Source: JACMNW01 sp031406155
GTDB lineage: Bacteria > Pseudomonadota > Alphaproteobacteria > Rhodobacterales > Rhodobacteraceae
Direction of reading: 5' to 3'
Assembly: GCA_031406155.1 (NCBI GenBank)
Contig: JANOGW010000059.1
Location: forward strand, 94,526 to 158,525
Length of the DNA stretch: 64,000 bases
The first letter of the stretch is position 1, and each line of letters begins with the position of its first letter. The notes under the pieces were generated by a model. That model made no database searches. It was not told where the DNA came from and worked only from the letters and a program-made list of their open reading frames with translations. The translations under genes were made by a program, and so were the position numbers. This document shows positions 8,044 through 17,697 of the stretch, in pieces.

Positions 8044-8756
8044 CCCTGTTGCAAGCGCGCGGGCTGACCCGGCATTACGGTGGACTTCGGGCCGTGGACC
8101 GCGTGGATTTCGATCTTGCCGCGGGCGAAATACACGCGCTGATCGGGCCAAACGGAGCCGGGAAGACCACCTTTGTCGGGCTCTTGTCCGGCCGGGTTCA
8201 ACCCGACGCGGGCACTATCAGCTTTCACGGCAAAGACATGACCCGATTGCCCCCGCATGTCCGCGTTGGCATGGGCATTGCCTATACGTTCCAGATCACC
8301 TCGATCTACGCGCGGCTTTCGGTGCTCGAAAATGTGGCTTTGGCGGTGCAACGGCGCGGCACAAAGGATCTGCACGCGGGCACCGTTGCAGCACTGCACC
8401 GTGTTGGTCTGGCCGGTCTGGCCGACCAGATTGCCGGAACCCTTGCCTATGGGCATCAACGGCTGTTGGAGATTGCCATGGGTCTGGCGCTTCAGCCGCA
8501 ACTTCTGATCCTGGACGAGCCGACACAAGGTCTCGCAAATGCCGAGATCGAGGCCTTCAAATCCCTTATTCAGAGCCTTATTCCCGCCACCACAATCCTT
8601 CTGATCGAGCACAACATGGATGTCGTGATGGATCTTGCCGACCGGATCACCGTCCTCAATTTCGGCACGGTTCTTGCGCAGGGCACGCCCGCCGCAATTC
8701 GGGGCAATGCCGCCGTGCAAAATGCTTATCTGGGGGCATATAATGCTGCGGGTTGA
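8040..8756 (+). CDS. livG: LivG-type ABC transporter ATPase
   Basis: 238 residues from the ATG at 8040, which overlaps the LivM stop in the ATGA manner seen elsewhere in this operon; ATG at 8031 and GTG at 8022 are in-frame alternatives. Walker A is GPNGAGKTT at 36-44 and Walker B ends LLILDE at about 155-160. The signature motif is the degenerate LAYGHQ at 135-140, typical for LivG, where LSGGQ is often altered. It energises uptake together with the LivF-type subunit that follows with a 14-bp overlap. Confidence 0.92.
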   Translation: MTLLQARGLTRHYGGLRAVDRVDFDLAAGEIHALIGPNGAGKTTFVGLLSGRVQPDAGTISFHGKDMTRLPPHVRVGMGIAYTFQITSIYARLSVLENVALAVQRRGTKDLHAGTVAALHRVGLAGLADQIAGTLAYGHQRLLEIAMGLALQPQLLILDEPTQGLANAEIEAFKSLIQSLIPATTILLIEHNMDVVMDLADRITVLNFGTVLAQGTPAAIRGNAAVQNAYLGAYNAAG

Positions 8757-9438
8757 CGGTGTTTATGCCGGCTACGGCGCGGTGAAGGTTTTGCACTGCA
8801 TGACATTTGCCGCCAACGCGGGGCAGGTCACCTGCCTGATGGGGCGCAATGGGGCGGGCAAGACAACCACGTTGCGCGCCATCATGGGGCAGGTTCGCAT
8901 CACAAGCGGTGCGATGACACTGGATGGCGAAGACATTGCCAATCTTGCCCCACATCAGGTGCCGCGCCACGGCATTGGCTATGTGCCGCAGGGACGGCGA
9001 TTGTTCGGCGAACTGACGGTGGCCGAAAACCTCGAGATCGGATTGATGACGCGCAAAAAAGGTGCCGCAACAAAGGACCGCGTGCTGGATCTGTTTCCCC
9101 GGTTGCGCGAACGGTTGACCCAGCAATCGCGTACTCTGTCCGGCGGCGAGCAGCAGATGCTCGCGATGGCGCGCGCCTTGTGTCTGGAGCCGCGCGTTCT
9201 GCTGCTGGACGAGCCGACCGAAGGATTGCAGCCGTCTATGATCGCGCTGATCCGCGATACGGTGCTGGCGTTGAAATCCACCGGGGTGGCAACTGTGCTG
9301 GTGGAACAACGGGTTGATGCCGTGCTGTCTTTGGCCAATGAGGTGGTCTTTGTGGTGGGTGGCAAGGTTATTGAAACTGTGGCGGCGGCGGGTCTGACAC
9401 CCGACGCGCCGCAGTTTCGCAAGTATGTGGGGGTTTAG
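8743..9438 (+). CDS. livF: LivF-type ABC transporter ATPase
   Basis: 231 residues. The start is the ATG giving MLRVDGVYAGYG, the usual LivF beginning; longer readings would extend into the LivG gene out of frame. Walker A is GRNGAGKTT at 34-42, the signature LSGGEQ is at 132-137, and Walker B LLLDE ends near 157. It closes the transporter block. The hydantoinase-type gene follows 4 bp after its stop, so transport and ring-opening genes appear to be one transcript. Confidence 0.92.
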   Translation: MLRVDGVYAGYGAVKVLHCMTFAANAGQVTCLMGRNGAGKTTTLRAIMGQVRITSGAMTLDGEDIANLAPHQVPRHGIGYVPQGRRLFGELTVAENLEIGLMTRKKGAATKDRVLDLFPRLRERLTQQSRTLSGGEQQMLAMARALCLEPRVLLLDEPTEGLQPSMIALIRDTVLALKSTGVATVLVEQRVDAVLSLANEVVFVVGGKVIETVAAAGLTPDAPQFRKYVGV

Positions 9439-9442
9439 GCGC

Positions 9443-11488
9443 ATGGCGGGCCTTGTTGCAGGCGTCGATGTTGGTGGAACATTTACAGATCTGGTGATCT
9501 TTGATCCGCAGACCGGGGCGGTTCGGCTGGCAAAGGTGCCGACCACGCTTGATCCAGCGGCTGGTGGGCAGTCGGCGGGCGTTTTGGCCGCGTTAGACAC
9601 TGTTAAAGTCTCGCTGGACCAGATCGATCTGATCGTTCACGGCACCACGACCACCACGAATGCAGTGCTGGAACGCAAGCTGTGCCGCACCGGCATGATC
9701 ACCACGGCGGGCTTTCGCGATGTGCTGGAACTGGGGCGCCGGACGCGGCCCAACCCGTACGGCATGACCGGGCGCTTTACCCCGATCATCCCGCGCGATC
9801 TGCGCCTTGAGGTGCCCGAACGGATGGATGCTCGGGGGCGGGTCGTCCTGCCGCTGGACGAAGATGCCTTGCGCGCGGCCATCAGAACCCTGATCGCACA
9901 GGGGTGCGAAAGTCTGGTCATTCATTTTCTGCACAGTTACGCCAACCCGGATCACGAAAGTCGCGCCGCCCGGATTGCCGCTGATCTTTGGCCGACCCCC
10001 TACATCACGATGGGCCATGCCCTGCTGTCCGAATGCAGGGAATATGAGCGGGGCGTGACTGCGGCCGTCAACGCGTCGGTTCAGCCAATGCTGGAACGCT
10101 ACATCGGTCGGTTGGCCGAAGGATTGGCCGCGCGCGGATATGCCCGCGATCTGCTGGTGATGAACGGCAATGGCGGCATGGTTTCGGCGGCACACGTATC
10201 GCGTGAAGCGGTCAAGACAGTGATGTCTGGGCCGGCGTCGGGGGTGATGGCGGCGGTTTACACCGGCCTTCGGGCGGGAATGCCCGATCTTGTGACCTAT
10301 GATATGGGCGGCACGTCCACCGATGTGGCACTGATAAAGGGCGGTCTGGCCCCCGTTTCCAGCGAGATAGAGATCGAGTATGCCATGCCGATCCATGTGC
10401 CGATGGTGGATGTGCGTACTGTCGGCGCCGGTGGCGGGTCCATCGCGCGGGTTGATGCGGGGGGCATGCTGCGGGTTGGGCCGGAAAGTGCCGGCTCACA
10501 CCCCGGACCGGTTTGTTATGGGCTAGGCGGCACGCGGGTGACGATTTCAGACGCGAATCTGTTGCTGGGGCGGTTGCCTGCGGAACGCTTCGGGCAGGCC
10601 GCAGATGCTGCACGGGCCGCAATGCAAGATCAGATTGCCACGCCTTTGGGGCTATCGGTCGAAGCGGCGGCAGAGGCCGTGATACGGGTGGCAAATGCCC
10701 ATATGGGTGGAGCGATCCGAATGGTTTCCATCTCTATGGGGGCTGATCCGCGCGATTTTGCGCTGTTTGCCTTCGGCGGGGCGGGGCCGCTGCATGCGGC
10801 AGCACTGGCGCGCGAACTGGCCATTCCACGCGTTCTGGTGCCGGCAAGGCCAGGTATCACCAATGCTCTGGGATGCGTGGTGGCCGATCTGCGGCATGAT
10901 TTCGTACGGTCCGTGAACCAACCTCTCGACAGTGTCGATCTGCGGCGGGTGCATCAAATATTTGCAGATCACGCGGCAGAGGGGCGGGCCTTGATTGCGG
11001 CTGAAAAGCTGCGCCTTCGCGGGGTCGTGGTACAGTATTCCTGTGATATGCAATTCGTTGGGCAGACGCACCTGTTGCGCATCACCCTGCCGGATGGAAC
11101 GCCCCGCCGCGAAACGCTGCAATTCTTGTTCGAGGCGGCCTATCACGACCGGTTTCATGTCGATCTGCCTGACATCCGCGCCAATCTGATGAACCTGAAT
11201 GTCTCGGTCATCGGCAAACGGCCAGAGGTTGATCTTTCGCGCCTGATCGATCCTGCGGGCCGGCGTGCCACCGTTAGGGATGCCCAAAAAGGCCAGCGTA
11301 GTGTCTATTTTGGTGCCTGGGTGGACACGCCTGTGTATTGGCGTGATTACCTGCCATTGGATGCGGCGCTGACCGGGCCCGCGATTGTCGAACAGATGGA
11401 TACGACAATCGTGGTGGAACCGGGCGACAGGGTATCCAGCGATGCAGATGGCAATCTGATCGTCACGATTGGGGGCACAGATGCTTGA
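9443..11488 (+). CDS. hyuA: Hydantoinase/5-oxoprolinase family subunit A (HyuA-like)
   Basis: 681 residues from the ATG at 9443 (MAGLVAGVDVGGTFTD); an ATG 18 bp upstream lies inside livF and is less likely. The ASKHA-type phosphate-binding segments are present: GVDVGGTFTD at the N-terminus, HGTTTTTNAVLE near 66-77, and DMGGTSTD in the middle. This family forms HyuA-HyuB complexes that use ATP to open cyclic amides such as hydantoins or 5-oxoproline; acetone carboxylases are relatives. The HyuB partner overlaps its end. Location directly behind a Liv-type importer suggests that the imported compound, or a reduced lactam derived from it, is the substrate. ATP-dependent hydrolysis is known for the family; the actual ring is unknown. 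Confidence 0.9.
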   Translation: MAGLVAGVDVGGTFTDLVIFDPQTGAVRLAKVPTTLDPAAGGQSAGVLAALDTVKVSLDQIDLIVHGTTTTTNAVLERKLCRTGMITTAGFRDVLELGRRTRPNPYGMTGRFTPIIPRDLRLEVPERMDARGRVVLPLDEDALRAAIRTLIAQGCESLVIHFLHSYANPDHESRAARIAADLWPTPYITMGHALLSECREYERGVTAAVNASVQPMLERYIGRLAEGLAARGYARDLLVMNGNGGMVSAAHVSREAVKTVMSGPASGVMAAVYTGLRAGMPDLVTYDMGGTSTDVALIKGGLAPVSSEIEIEYAMPIHVPMVDVRTVGAGGGSIARVDAGGMLRVGPESAGSHPGPVCYGLGGTRVTISDANLLLGRLPAERFGQAADAARAAMQDQIATPLGLSVEAAAEAVIRVANAHMGGAIRMVSISMGADPRDFALFAFGGAGPLHAAALARELAIPRVLVPARPGITNALGCVVADLRHDFVRSVNQPLDSVDLRRVHQIFADHAAEGRALIAAEKLRLRGVVVQYSCDMQFVGQTHLLRITLPDGTPRRETLQFLFEAAYHDRFHVDLPDIRANLMNLNVSVIGKRPEVDLSRLIDPAGRRATVRDAQKGQRSVYFGAWVDTPVYWRDYLPLDAALTGPAIVEQMDTTIVVEPGDRVSSDADGNLIVTIGGTDA

Positions 11489-13160
11489 TCCCGTCACCCT
11501 TGCAGTCATTCAGGCCAGTTTGCAGCAGGTTTGCGATGAAATGGACCTGACCTTTTCACGCGCCGCTTTTTCGCCGGTAATCGCAGAGGCTGACGATCGC
11601 TCTGACGGCATCTATGCCGCCGAGGATGGTGCGTTGATCGCACAAGGGGCCCGTGGTTTGCCGGTGTTTGTCGGCACCATGCAGTTTTCGACGCGCCATA
11701 TCGTTCAACGTATCGCGGCGGGCGTGACAGCGCGGCCGGAACCCGGCGACATTTATATCGTCAACGATCCCTACCTTGGTGGCACGCATCTGATGGATGT
11801 GCGCTTTGCGATGCCGTTCTATCGCCATAACAGGGTCTATTGCTGGCTTTCGAACACTGGCCATTGGCCCGATACCGGCGGTTCGGTTCCAGGTGGGTTT
11901 TCGGCCAGCGCAACAAGTGCAGAACAAGAAGGCCTACGCCTGCCGCCGGTAAAACTGTTCAAGCGCGGCGTCATGGATACCGAGATTTATCAGATCATCT
12001 GTTCCAACATCCGGGTGTCGGAACAGCGCATCGGCGATGTGAAGGCGCAAGCCTCGGCTTTGCTGGTCGGATCGCAGCGGTTGACCGCCCTGCTGGATCG
12101 CTACGGCGATGACACTGTGACCTGCGCGATTGCCGAAATGAGGGCACTGGCGGCGCGGCAGATGCGGGCAAACATCGGGCTTATACCGCCGGGTAGATAT
12201 ACCGCGCGCGCCTATGTCGACAGCGATGGCGTGGTGAATGAACCGTTGACGATTGCGCTGACGGTAACGCGCCATGATGATCGGCTGACGTTCGATTTCG
12301 CCGGATCATCGCCGCCCTGCATGGGGCCAATGAATTCGGTTCGGGCAACCACCTTGTCATCGGTGTATCTGGCGATGCGGCATATTTTCCCGGACGTGCC
12401 GATGTCTGCAGGCGCGTTCGAACCGCTTGAAATCACCGGCATCGAAGGCACGTTTCTGGACGCGAAATATCCGCGCCCGGTGTCGGGATGTGCGGCAGAG
12501 GTCAGTCAACGCATCGCCGAGGCGGTTTTTGCCGCACTTGTGCAGGCGCTGCCGGACCGCGTGACCGCATCGCCAGCGGGAACGTCCGGCAATTTCTGCC
12601 TTGGCGGGTACGATCCCGAACGCGGGCGTGACTATGTGATGTACCAGATCTCGGGCGGCGGATATGGTGGCAATGCCGATCATGACGGGCTCAGCAACGG
12701 CTGTTCGACCATCGGCATTTCAAAAGCCCCGCCGGTTGAGATTATGGAGCAGAACTTTCCCGTCCTTTATCGCCGTTATGCTCTACATGAAGGATCAGGT
12801 GGCGCGGGGCATCATCGTGGCGGCTTTGGCGTTGACTACGAGATTGAGTTGCTGCGCGGCACAGCACGGGCCAGTTTCGTGATGGACCACGGCCGGACCG
12901 GACCGCAAGGCGCGTGGGGCGGCAGCGATGGCGGTTTGAACCGGGTCGAGATCACGCGCGGTGCTGTGGTGATGGTGCCCGAGCATCTGTCAAAAGCGCA
13001 AGATATCGCGCTGTCGCCAGGCGACCGGGTGCGCGTGCGAACCCCCGGGGGAGGCGGCTATGGCGACCCGGCCAAACGGCCACCAGCCGCAATTGCCGAA
13101 GATGTGCGGCTTGGGCGCTATAGCGAGGCTGAGGCGCACAAGGCCTTTGGCAAATCGTAG
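11481..13160 (+). CDS. hyuB: Hydantoinase/5-oxoprolinase family subunit B (HyuB-like)
   Basis: 559 residues from the ATG at 11481 (MLDPVTLAVIQASLQQ), which overlaps the HyuA stop by 8 bp; a TTG 12 bp upstream is possible. Family segments include NDPYLGGTHLMDV near 94-106, a MNSVRATTLSS stretch in the middle, and the glycine-rich end PGGGGYGDPAKRP that is nearly invariant in HyuB proteins. It forms the hydrolytic half of the HyuAB complex. It is the last gene of the plus-strand unit: 18 bp later the convergent RND gene ends. Confidence 0.9.
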   Translation: MLDPVTLAVIQASLQQVCDEMDLTFSRAAFSPVIAEADDRSDGIYAAEDGALIAQGARGLPVFVGTMQFSTRHIVQRIAAGVTARPEPGDIYIVNDPYLGGTHLMDVRFAMPFYRHNRVYCWLSNTGHWPDTGGSVPGGFSASATSAEQEGLRLPPVKLFKRGVMDTEIYQIICSNIRVSEQRIGDVKAQASALLVGSQRLTALLDRYGDDTVTCAIAEMRALAARQMRANIGLIPPGRYTARAYVDSDGVVNEPLTIALTVTRHDDRLTFDFAGSSPPCMGPMNSVRATTLSSVYLAMRHIFPDVPMSAGAFEPLEITGIEGTFLDAKYPRPVSGCAAEVSQRIAEAVFAALVQALPDRVTASPAGTSGNFCLGGYDPERGRDYVMYQISGGGYGGNADHDGLSNGCSTIGISKAPPVEIMEQNFPVLYRRYALHEGSGGAGHHRGGFGVDYEIELLRGTARASFVMDHGRTGPQGAWGGSDGGLNRVEITRGAVVMVPEHLSKAQDIALSPGDRVRVRTPGGGGYGDPAKRPPAAIAEDVRLGRYSEAEAHKAFGKS

Positions 13161-13178
13161 CGCCGCTTTGGGCCAGCG

Positions 13179-16100
13179 CTACTCGGCCACATGCAAGCTG
13201 CTGGGTTTGCGGATTTTCGGGGCCAGCATCGCCTCCAGACCCGTGATACGGTTTTCAAGATCAGATAGTTCTGCGCGGCCATCGGCGATGCGTTGGGCCA
13301 GAACGGCGGCCTCTGGTGCCTCTGGTTCGCCTTCTTTCTGGCCGACCATGTTTCTGAAAATCCTGCCGATAAGCCGCGAAAGATCATCCATGATCAGGTA
13401 GAATGACGGCACAATCACCAAGCTTAGCACCGTTGACACGATGATCCCGCCGATCACGGCAATCGCCATCGGGGCGCGGAACGACCCGCCTTCGCCTGCC
13501 CCCATGGCAGACGGCAACATGCCCGCCGACATCGCGATAGACGTCATTACGATAGGCCGCGCACGTTTGTGGCCCGCCTCCATCACCGCCTCGATCCGGC
13601 CCATGCCTTGCCGGGTCATCTCGATGGCAAAATCGATCAGCAGGATGGCGTTCTTGGTGACGATCCCCATCAGCATCAGAATGCCGATCAGCACCGGCAT
13701 CGACACCGCATTGCCGGTGATGATCAGTGCGGCAGCAACCCCGCCGATCGCCAATGGCAGCGAGAACAGGATGGTGAACGGTTGCAGCACCGACTTGAAC
13801 AGCAAGATCAGCACGGTCAGCACCAACATCAGGCCAAAGATCATCGCATTGCCAAAGCTCTGGTTCAGTTCGGCTTGAATCTCGGCATCGCCAGCCTCGG
13901 CCACCCGAACCGACGGCGGCAGTTTGACGCTGTCAGTGATTTCCTTGAAACGTGCCGTCGCCGTGCCAAGTGCCACACCCACAGGCAGGTTGGCTCCAAT
14001 CGTGGCGCGGCGTTCGCGGTTAAGACGGTCAACCACGCTGGGGCCTTCGGCGATGGTAATTTCGGCCACTGACGATAGCGGAACCGTCGCCCCGGATGCC
14101 GTGATCACCCGCAACGCCGCCAGCCGCCCCAGATCGGCGCGCGCGGCATCATTGAGGCGCACGCGCACCGGAATTTGCCGGTTATCCAACGATATCTTGG
14201 CAAGTGCGGCGTCAATGTCGCCAATCGTGGCCACGCGAACGACAGCGGCGATCTGCTGTGCGGTCACACCAAGGCGGGCCGCTTCCTCTGCACGCGGCGT
14301 GATCTGCACCTCGGGCCGGGGCAGTGCACCCGTCGCCGCCACGCCGGCCAGCAGCGGATCGCCGCGCAGGGCCGCCTCCAGCAGGCCAACCGCGACATTC
14401 AGATCGACTTCGTTTGATGACAGGATCGAGAACGAGATATCGCGCTCGCCTCTGTCGTTCAGCTTGAAGGCACGCACATCGGGCACATCTGCCAGCAACG
14501 CAAAGATGTTCGCCTCGATCTGATTTTGCGGAACCTCGCGGCCTTTGCTTTCGTATTTCGGAAGATATGGGCCGATCAGCGGGATGGACTGGCCGATTTT
14601 GCTAAATTTGTGGACCAGCGAATGATCCAGCTTGCCAAGCAGTACCGTCACACTTGCGCGCCGAATGTCACGCTCGCCAGTGGGTGAACTGCCGCCCAAC
14701 ACGAACACGTTTTCAACGCCGTCCAGATCCTTGATCTTGTCGACGATTGTCTTGGTGGTGGTGTCGGTATCGGCAAGCGTCGATCCGGGCGGCAATTCCA
14801 CGGAAATCGCAATACGGCTGACATCTTCCGGCGGGATGAAACTGCCGGGGATCTGCACCATGAAGTAGATCGAGACGGCCAGAACACCAAGTGCCGCAAC
14901 AAGGGTCAGGTAATACTTGCCCAGCTTCAGGCCGAACGGCAATCTGACGGTGCGGATGCTGGCGCGGATGAACCACAGATAGCTTCGCATGATCCAGCCA
15001 TCTTTCTGGTGCTCTTCATGCGCGTCCTTGCTGCGCATCAGATAGGCCGCCATCATCGGCGTGATCAGACGCGCAACCAGCAGGCTGAACAACACGGCAA
15101 TCGCCACTGTCAGACCGAACTGTCGGAAATACTGACCCGGAATACCCGGCATGAACGACACCGGCACAAAGACCGCGACAATGGTGAAGGTGGTGGCGAT
15201 AACGGCAAGGCCGATCTCGTCTGCCGCCTCGATTGACGCGCGATAAGGGGTCTTGCCCATGCGTATGTGCCGGGCGATATTTTCTATTTCGACAATCGCG
15301 TCATCCACAAGAATACCGGTGGCCAGCGTGATGGCCAGAAAACTGATCAGGTTCAGCGAAAAGCCAAGCAGATCCATCACCCAGAAAGTTGGCACGGCAG
15401 ACAGCGGCAAGGCCACCGCGGCAATCAACGTCGCGCGCCAGTTCTTCAGGAACGCCAGCACCACCAGAACCGCTAGGATGGCACCTTCGACAAGGGTTGT
15501 AAGCGCGGCTTCATAATTGCCGTAGGTATAAAAGACCGTGTCATCAACCGGTGTGATGGCAACCTCGGGGTAGGTTGTCCTGATCTCGGCCAGCGATGCG
15601 TTCACCACTTCGGCGACCGAAACTTCGGATGCGCCTTTCGCGCGGAAAACGGCCATGGTCACGACCTGCTCACCGTTGTAGCGCGAAAAGGACCGCAATT
15701 CCTCGAACGTATCCAGCACCGTGCCAAGATCGGAAAGCCGCACAAAGCGGCCCGACGGTAGCGCAATCGTCGTACTTGCCAGACCCTCCACCGTAGCCGC
15801 GTCGCCAAGCGTGCGGATCGCCTGCTCGCCAGTGCCAATCTCGCTGCGGCCAGCACCTTGGTTGGTGTTCGTGGCGCTTAATTGCGCGCTGACGGCCTGC
15901 GCGGTGATACCAAAGCTGTCAAGTCGCACAGGATCAAGTTCGACCCTGATTTCGCGGTCTGCCCCGCCGTAGCGATCAACCCGGCCAACGCCCGGCCGGC
16001 CCTGCAACTTGCGGGTGATCTTGTCATCAACAAACCATGACAATTCTTCGATAGACATGCTGGGTGCGGACACGGCGAACGACATGATCGCCTGCCCTTC

Positions 16101-16499
16101 GACATCTATCCGCGTGACAATCGGCGTCTCGATGCCACCCGGCAGATCGCCTTGAATCTGGTCAATCGCGTCTTTTGCGTCTTGCACGGCCTTTTCGGTC
16201 GGCACTTCCATGACAAATTCGGCAGCGGTGGTCGACACTCCGTCCGTCACCGTTGAAATCACATTCTTGACGCCGGTGATGCCGGCAAGCGCATCTTCGA
16301 TCTTCTTGGTGACCTGCGCCTCGAGTTCGGTGGGCGCAGCCCCGGATTGGGCAACTGTCACCGCCACCAATGGCACATCGATATTAGGAAAACGGGTGAT
16401 CGGCATGGCGACAAACGACTGCCAGCCAAGCACCATAAGCATCACGAACGCCAGTATCGGCGCTATCGGATTGCGAATCGACCAAGCAGAGAAATTCAT
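13179..16499 (-). CDS. RND-family multidrug efflux permease (AcrB/MexB-like)
   Basis: 1106 residues, an inner-membrane proton-driven exporter of the HAE1-like RND family. The TM4 segment GILVDDAIVEIENI at 395-408 contains the paired Asp399-Asp400 needed for proton relay. Other family blocks include KKIEDALAGITGVKNV near 65-80. It is some 60 residues longer than AcrB because of a charged, coiled-coil-like C-terminal tail after about residue 1045 (heptad-like RIADGRAELSDLENRITGLE). It follows its fusion protein by 12 bp. No outer-membrane channel gene is nearby, so a TolC-like partner must be encoded elsewhere. Confidence 0.93.
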   Translation of the reverse strand: MNFSAWSIRNPIAPILAFVMLMVLGWQSFVAMPITRFPNIDVPLVAVTVAQSGAAPTELEAQVTKKIEDALAGITGVKNVISTVTDGVSTTAAEFVMEVPTEKAVQDAKDAIDQIQGDLPGGIETPIVTRIDVEGQAIMSFAVSAPSMSIEELSWFVDDKITRKLQGRPGVGRVDRYGGADREIRVELDPVRLDSFGITAQAVSAQLSATNTNQGAGRSEIGTGEQAIRTLGDAATVEGLASTTIALPSGRFVRLSDLGTVLDTFEELRSFSRYNGEQVVTMAVFRAKGASEVSVAEVVNASLAEIRTTYPEVAITPVDDTVFYTYGNYEAALTTLVEGAILAVLVVLAFLKNWRATLIAAVALPLSAVPTFWVMDLLGFSLNLISFLAITLATGILVDDAIVEIENIARHIRMGKTPYRASIEAADEIGLAVIATTFTIVAVFVPVSFMPGIPGQYFRQFGLTVAIAVLFSLLVARLITPMMAAYLMRSKDAHEEHQKDGWIMRSYLWFIRASIRTVRLPFGLKLGKYYLTLVAALGVLAVSIYFMVQIPGSFIPPEDVSRIAISVELPPGSTLADTDTTTKTIVDKIKDLDGVENVFVLGGSSPTGERDIRRASVTVLLGKLDHSLVHKFSKIGQSIPLIGPYLPKYESKGREVPQNQIEANIFALLADVPDVRAFKLNDRGERDISFSILSSNEVDLNVAVGLLEAALRGDPLLAGVAATGALPRPEVQITPRAEEAARLGVTAQQIAAVVRVATIGDIDAALAKISLDNRQIPVRVRLNDAARADLGRLAALRVITASGATVPLSSVAEITIAEGPSVVDRLNRERRATIGANLPVGVALGTATARFKEITDSVKLPPSVRVAEAGDAEIQAELNQSFGNAMIFGLMLVLTVLILLFKSVLQPFTILFSLPLAIGGVAAALIITGNAVSMPVLIGILMLMGIVTKNAILLIDFAIEMTRQGMGRIEAVMEAGHKRARPIVMTSIAMSAGMLPSAMGAGEGGSFRAPMAIAVIGGIIVSTVLSLVIVPSFYLIMDDLSRLIGRIFRNMVGQKEGEPEAPEAAVLAQRIADGRAELSDLENRITGLEAMLAPKIRKPSSLHVAE

Positions 16500-16511
16500 C
16501 GCAAAATGCCT

Positions 16512-17693
16512 CTAGTTTGTTTCAATCTGCGCCAGAACCGGATTGATCCGGTCTCCGTCGCGCACGAAGGCCGCAGCCTTGGTAACAATCAAATCACCGG
16601 GTACCACACCGGAAACAATTTCCACTAAACCGCCGTCACGAATGCCGGTTTCGACGGCAACCCGTTCGACCAGCCCATCGCGCACACGCATGACGCTGGC
16701 CCCGTCGGCGGTCGATCCGATTGCAGTGATTGGAACAGCAATCGTCCGGCTTTCGGTAACAAGAATGGTGGCATCAACGAACATGCCAGACCGCATCAGG
16801 TTCGCCTGATCCAGGCTGATCCGCACTTTTCCCAGACGTGAAACAGCATCGATCGCCGGTTCGACAAGGCGGACTGTGCCTTTCATCGGTTCGCGTGAGC
16901 CGACCGACACCAGTTGCGCCGTCTGACCCTTGGCAAGGCGGGCTAGATCGGCCTCGGCCACATCGGCGTGCAATTCCAGTGCGCTGTCGCGGATCAGTTT
17001 GAACATCGCGGGCCCCGCCGCCGACGCAATGCCGCCGACAACGGCGTTGCGTTCAATGATCTTGCCTGCAAGCGGCGCGACCACTTTGGTGCGCGTCATT
17101 TGCAGTTTGACATTGGCCAGTTGCGCCTCGGCGAGCGCAAGTTGCGCGCGGGCCGCCTCCAGCGTTTGTGCGGCAACGGTGACGCGCGCGGTTGCAGAAA
17201 TGGCATTGGCATTGGCCTGATCCGCTGCCGCCTGCGAAACCGTGCCTTGTGCCTTCAACTTGGCTGTCCGGGTACTGACGCGCTGCGCCTCATCAGCGGC
17301 GGCGCGCGCTTCGATCTGTTGCGCTTCGACCTGTGCGATGGTTGCGCGCGCAGATGCGAGTGACGCATTGAACTGGCTCTCTTGTAGCGCAAGAGTGCTT
17401 ATCGACAGCGTCGCCAGAACCTGCCCCGCAACCACCGTGTCACCGACATCGGCCTCCAGCGTTTCGATCGGCTGGCCTTCGATCAAAGGCTGCACCTGAA
17501 CTTCCTCCAGCGGGGCTATCAGGCCCGATGCAAGCACGTTGTCGCGGAGCACCTCAAGAGCCACCGGCGACACCGTTATCGCCGGCAGTGCCACGGCGTT
17601 GGGTGCCACTTCGGCGGTTTCCGAATGGGCAACCAGTGCCGCAATCAAGCTGACAGCCAGCACGGAAGAAAGAAGCATGCGTTGGATCGGCAT
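16512..17693 (-). CDS. RND efflux periplasmic adaptor (membrane fusion protein)
   Basis: 393 residues with an N-terminal export signal (MLLSSVLAVSLIAALVAHSE). The HlyD/AcrA layout can be followed: a lipoyl-type half motif near residues 65-95, a long Ala/Gln/Glu-rich alpha-hairpin at about 105-205, then beta-barrel and membrane-proximal domains. It bridges the RND pump to an outer-membrane channel. It starts 4 bp after the TetR gene ends, so all three genes form one operon. Confidence 0.9.
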   Translation of the reverse strand: MPIQRMLLSSVLAVSLIAALVAHSETAEVAPNAVALPAITVSPVALEVLRDNVLASGLIAPLEEVQVQPLIEGQPIETLEADVGDTVVAGQVLATLSISTLALQESQFNASLASARATIAQVEAQQIEARAAADEAQRVSTRTAKLKAQGTVSQAAADQANANAISATARVTVAAQTLEAARAQLALAEAQLANVKLQMTRTKVVAPLAGKIIERNAVVGGIASAAGPAMFKLIRDSALELHADVAEADLARLAKGQTAQLVSVGSREPMKGTVRLVEPAIDAVSRLGKVRISLDQANLMRSGMFVDATILVTESRTIAVPITAIGSTADGASVMRVRDGLVERVAVETGIRDGGLVEIVSGVVPGDLIVTKAAAFVRDGDRINPVLAQIETN

Positions 17694-17697
17694 CGGT

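Noticed and set aside
13158..13181. TAGCGC/GCGCTA inverted repeat between hyuB and the RND gene as a shared terminator
   Set aside because: Only 6-bp arms containing both stop codons, 12-base loop and no T-run; too weak to list.
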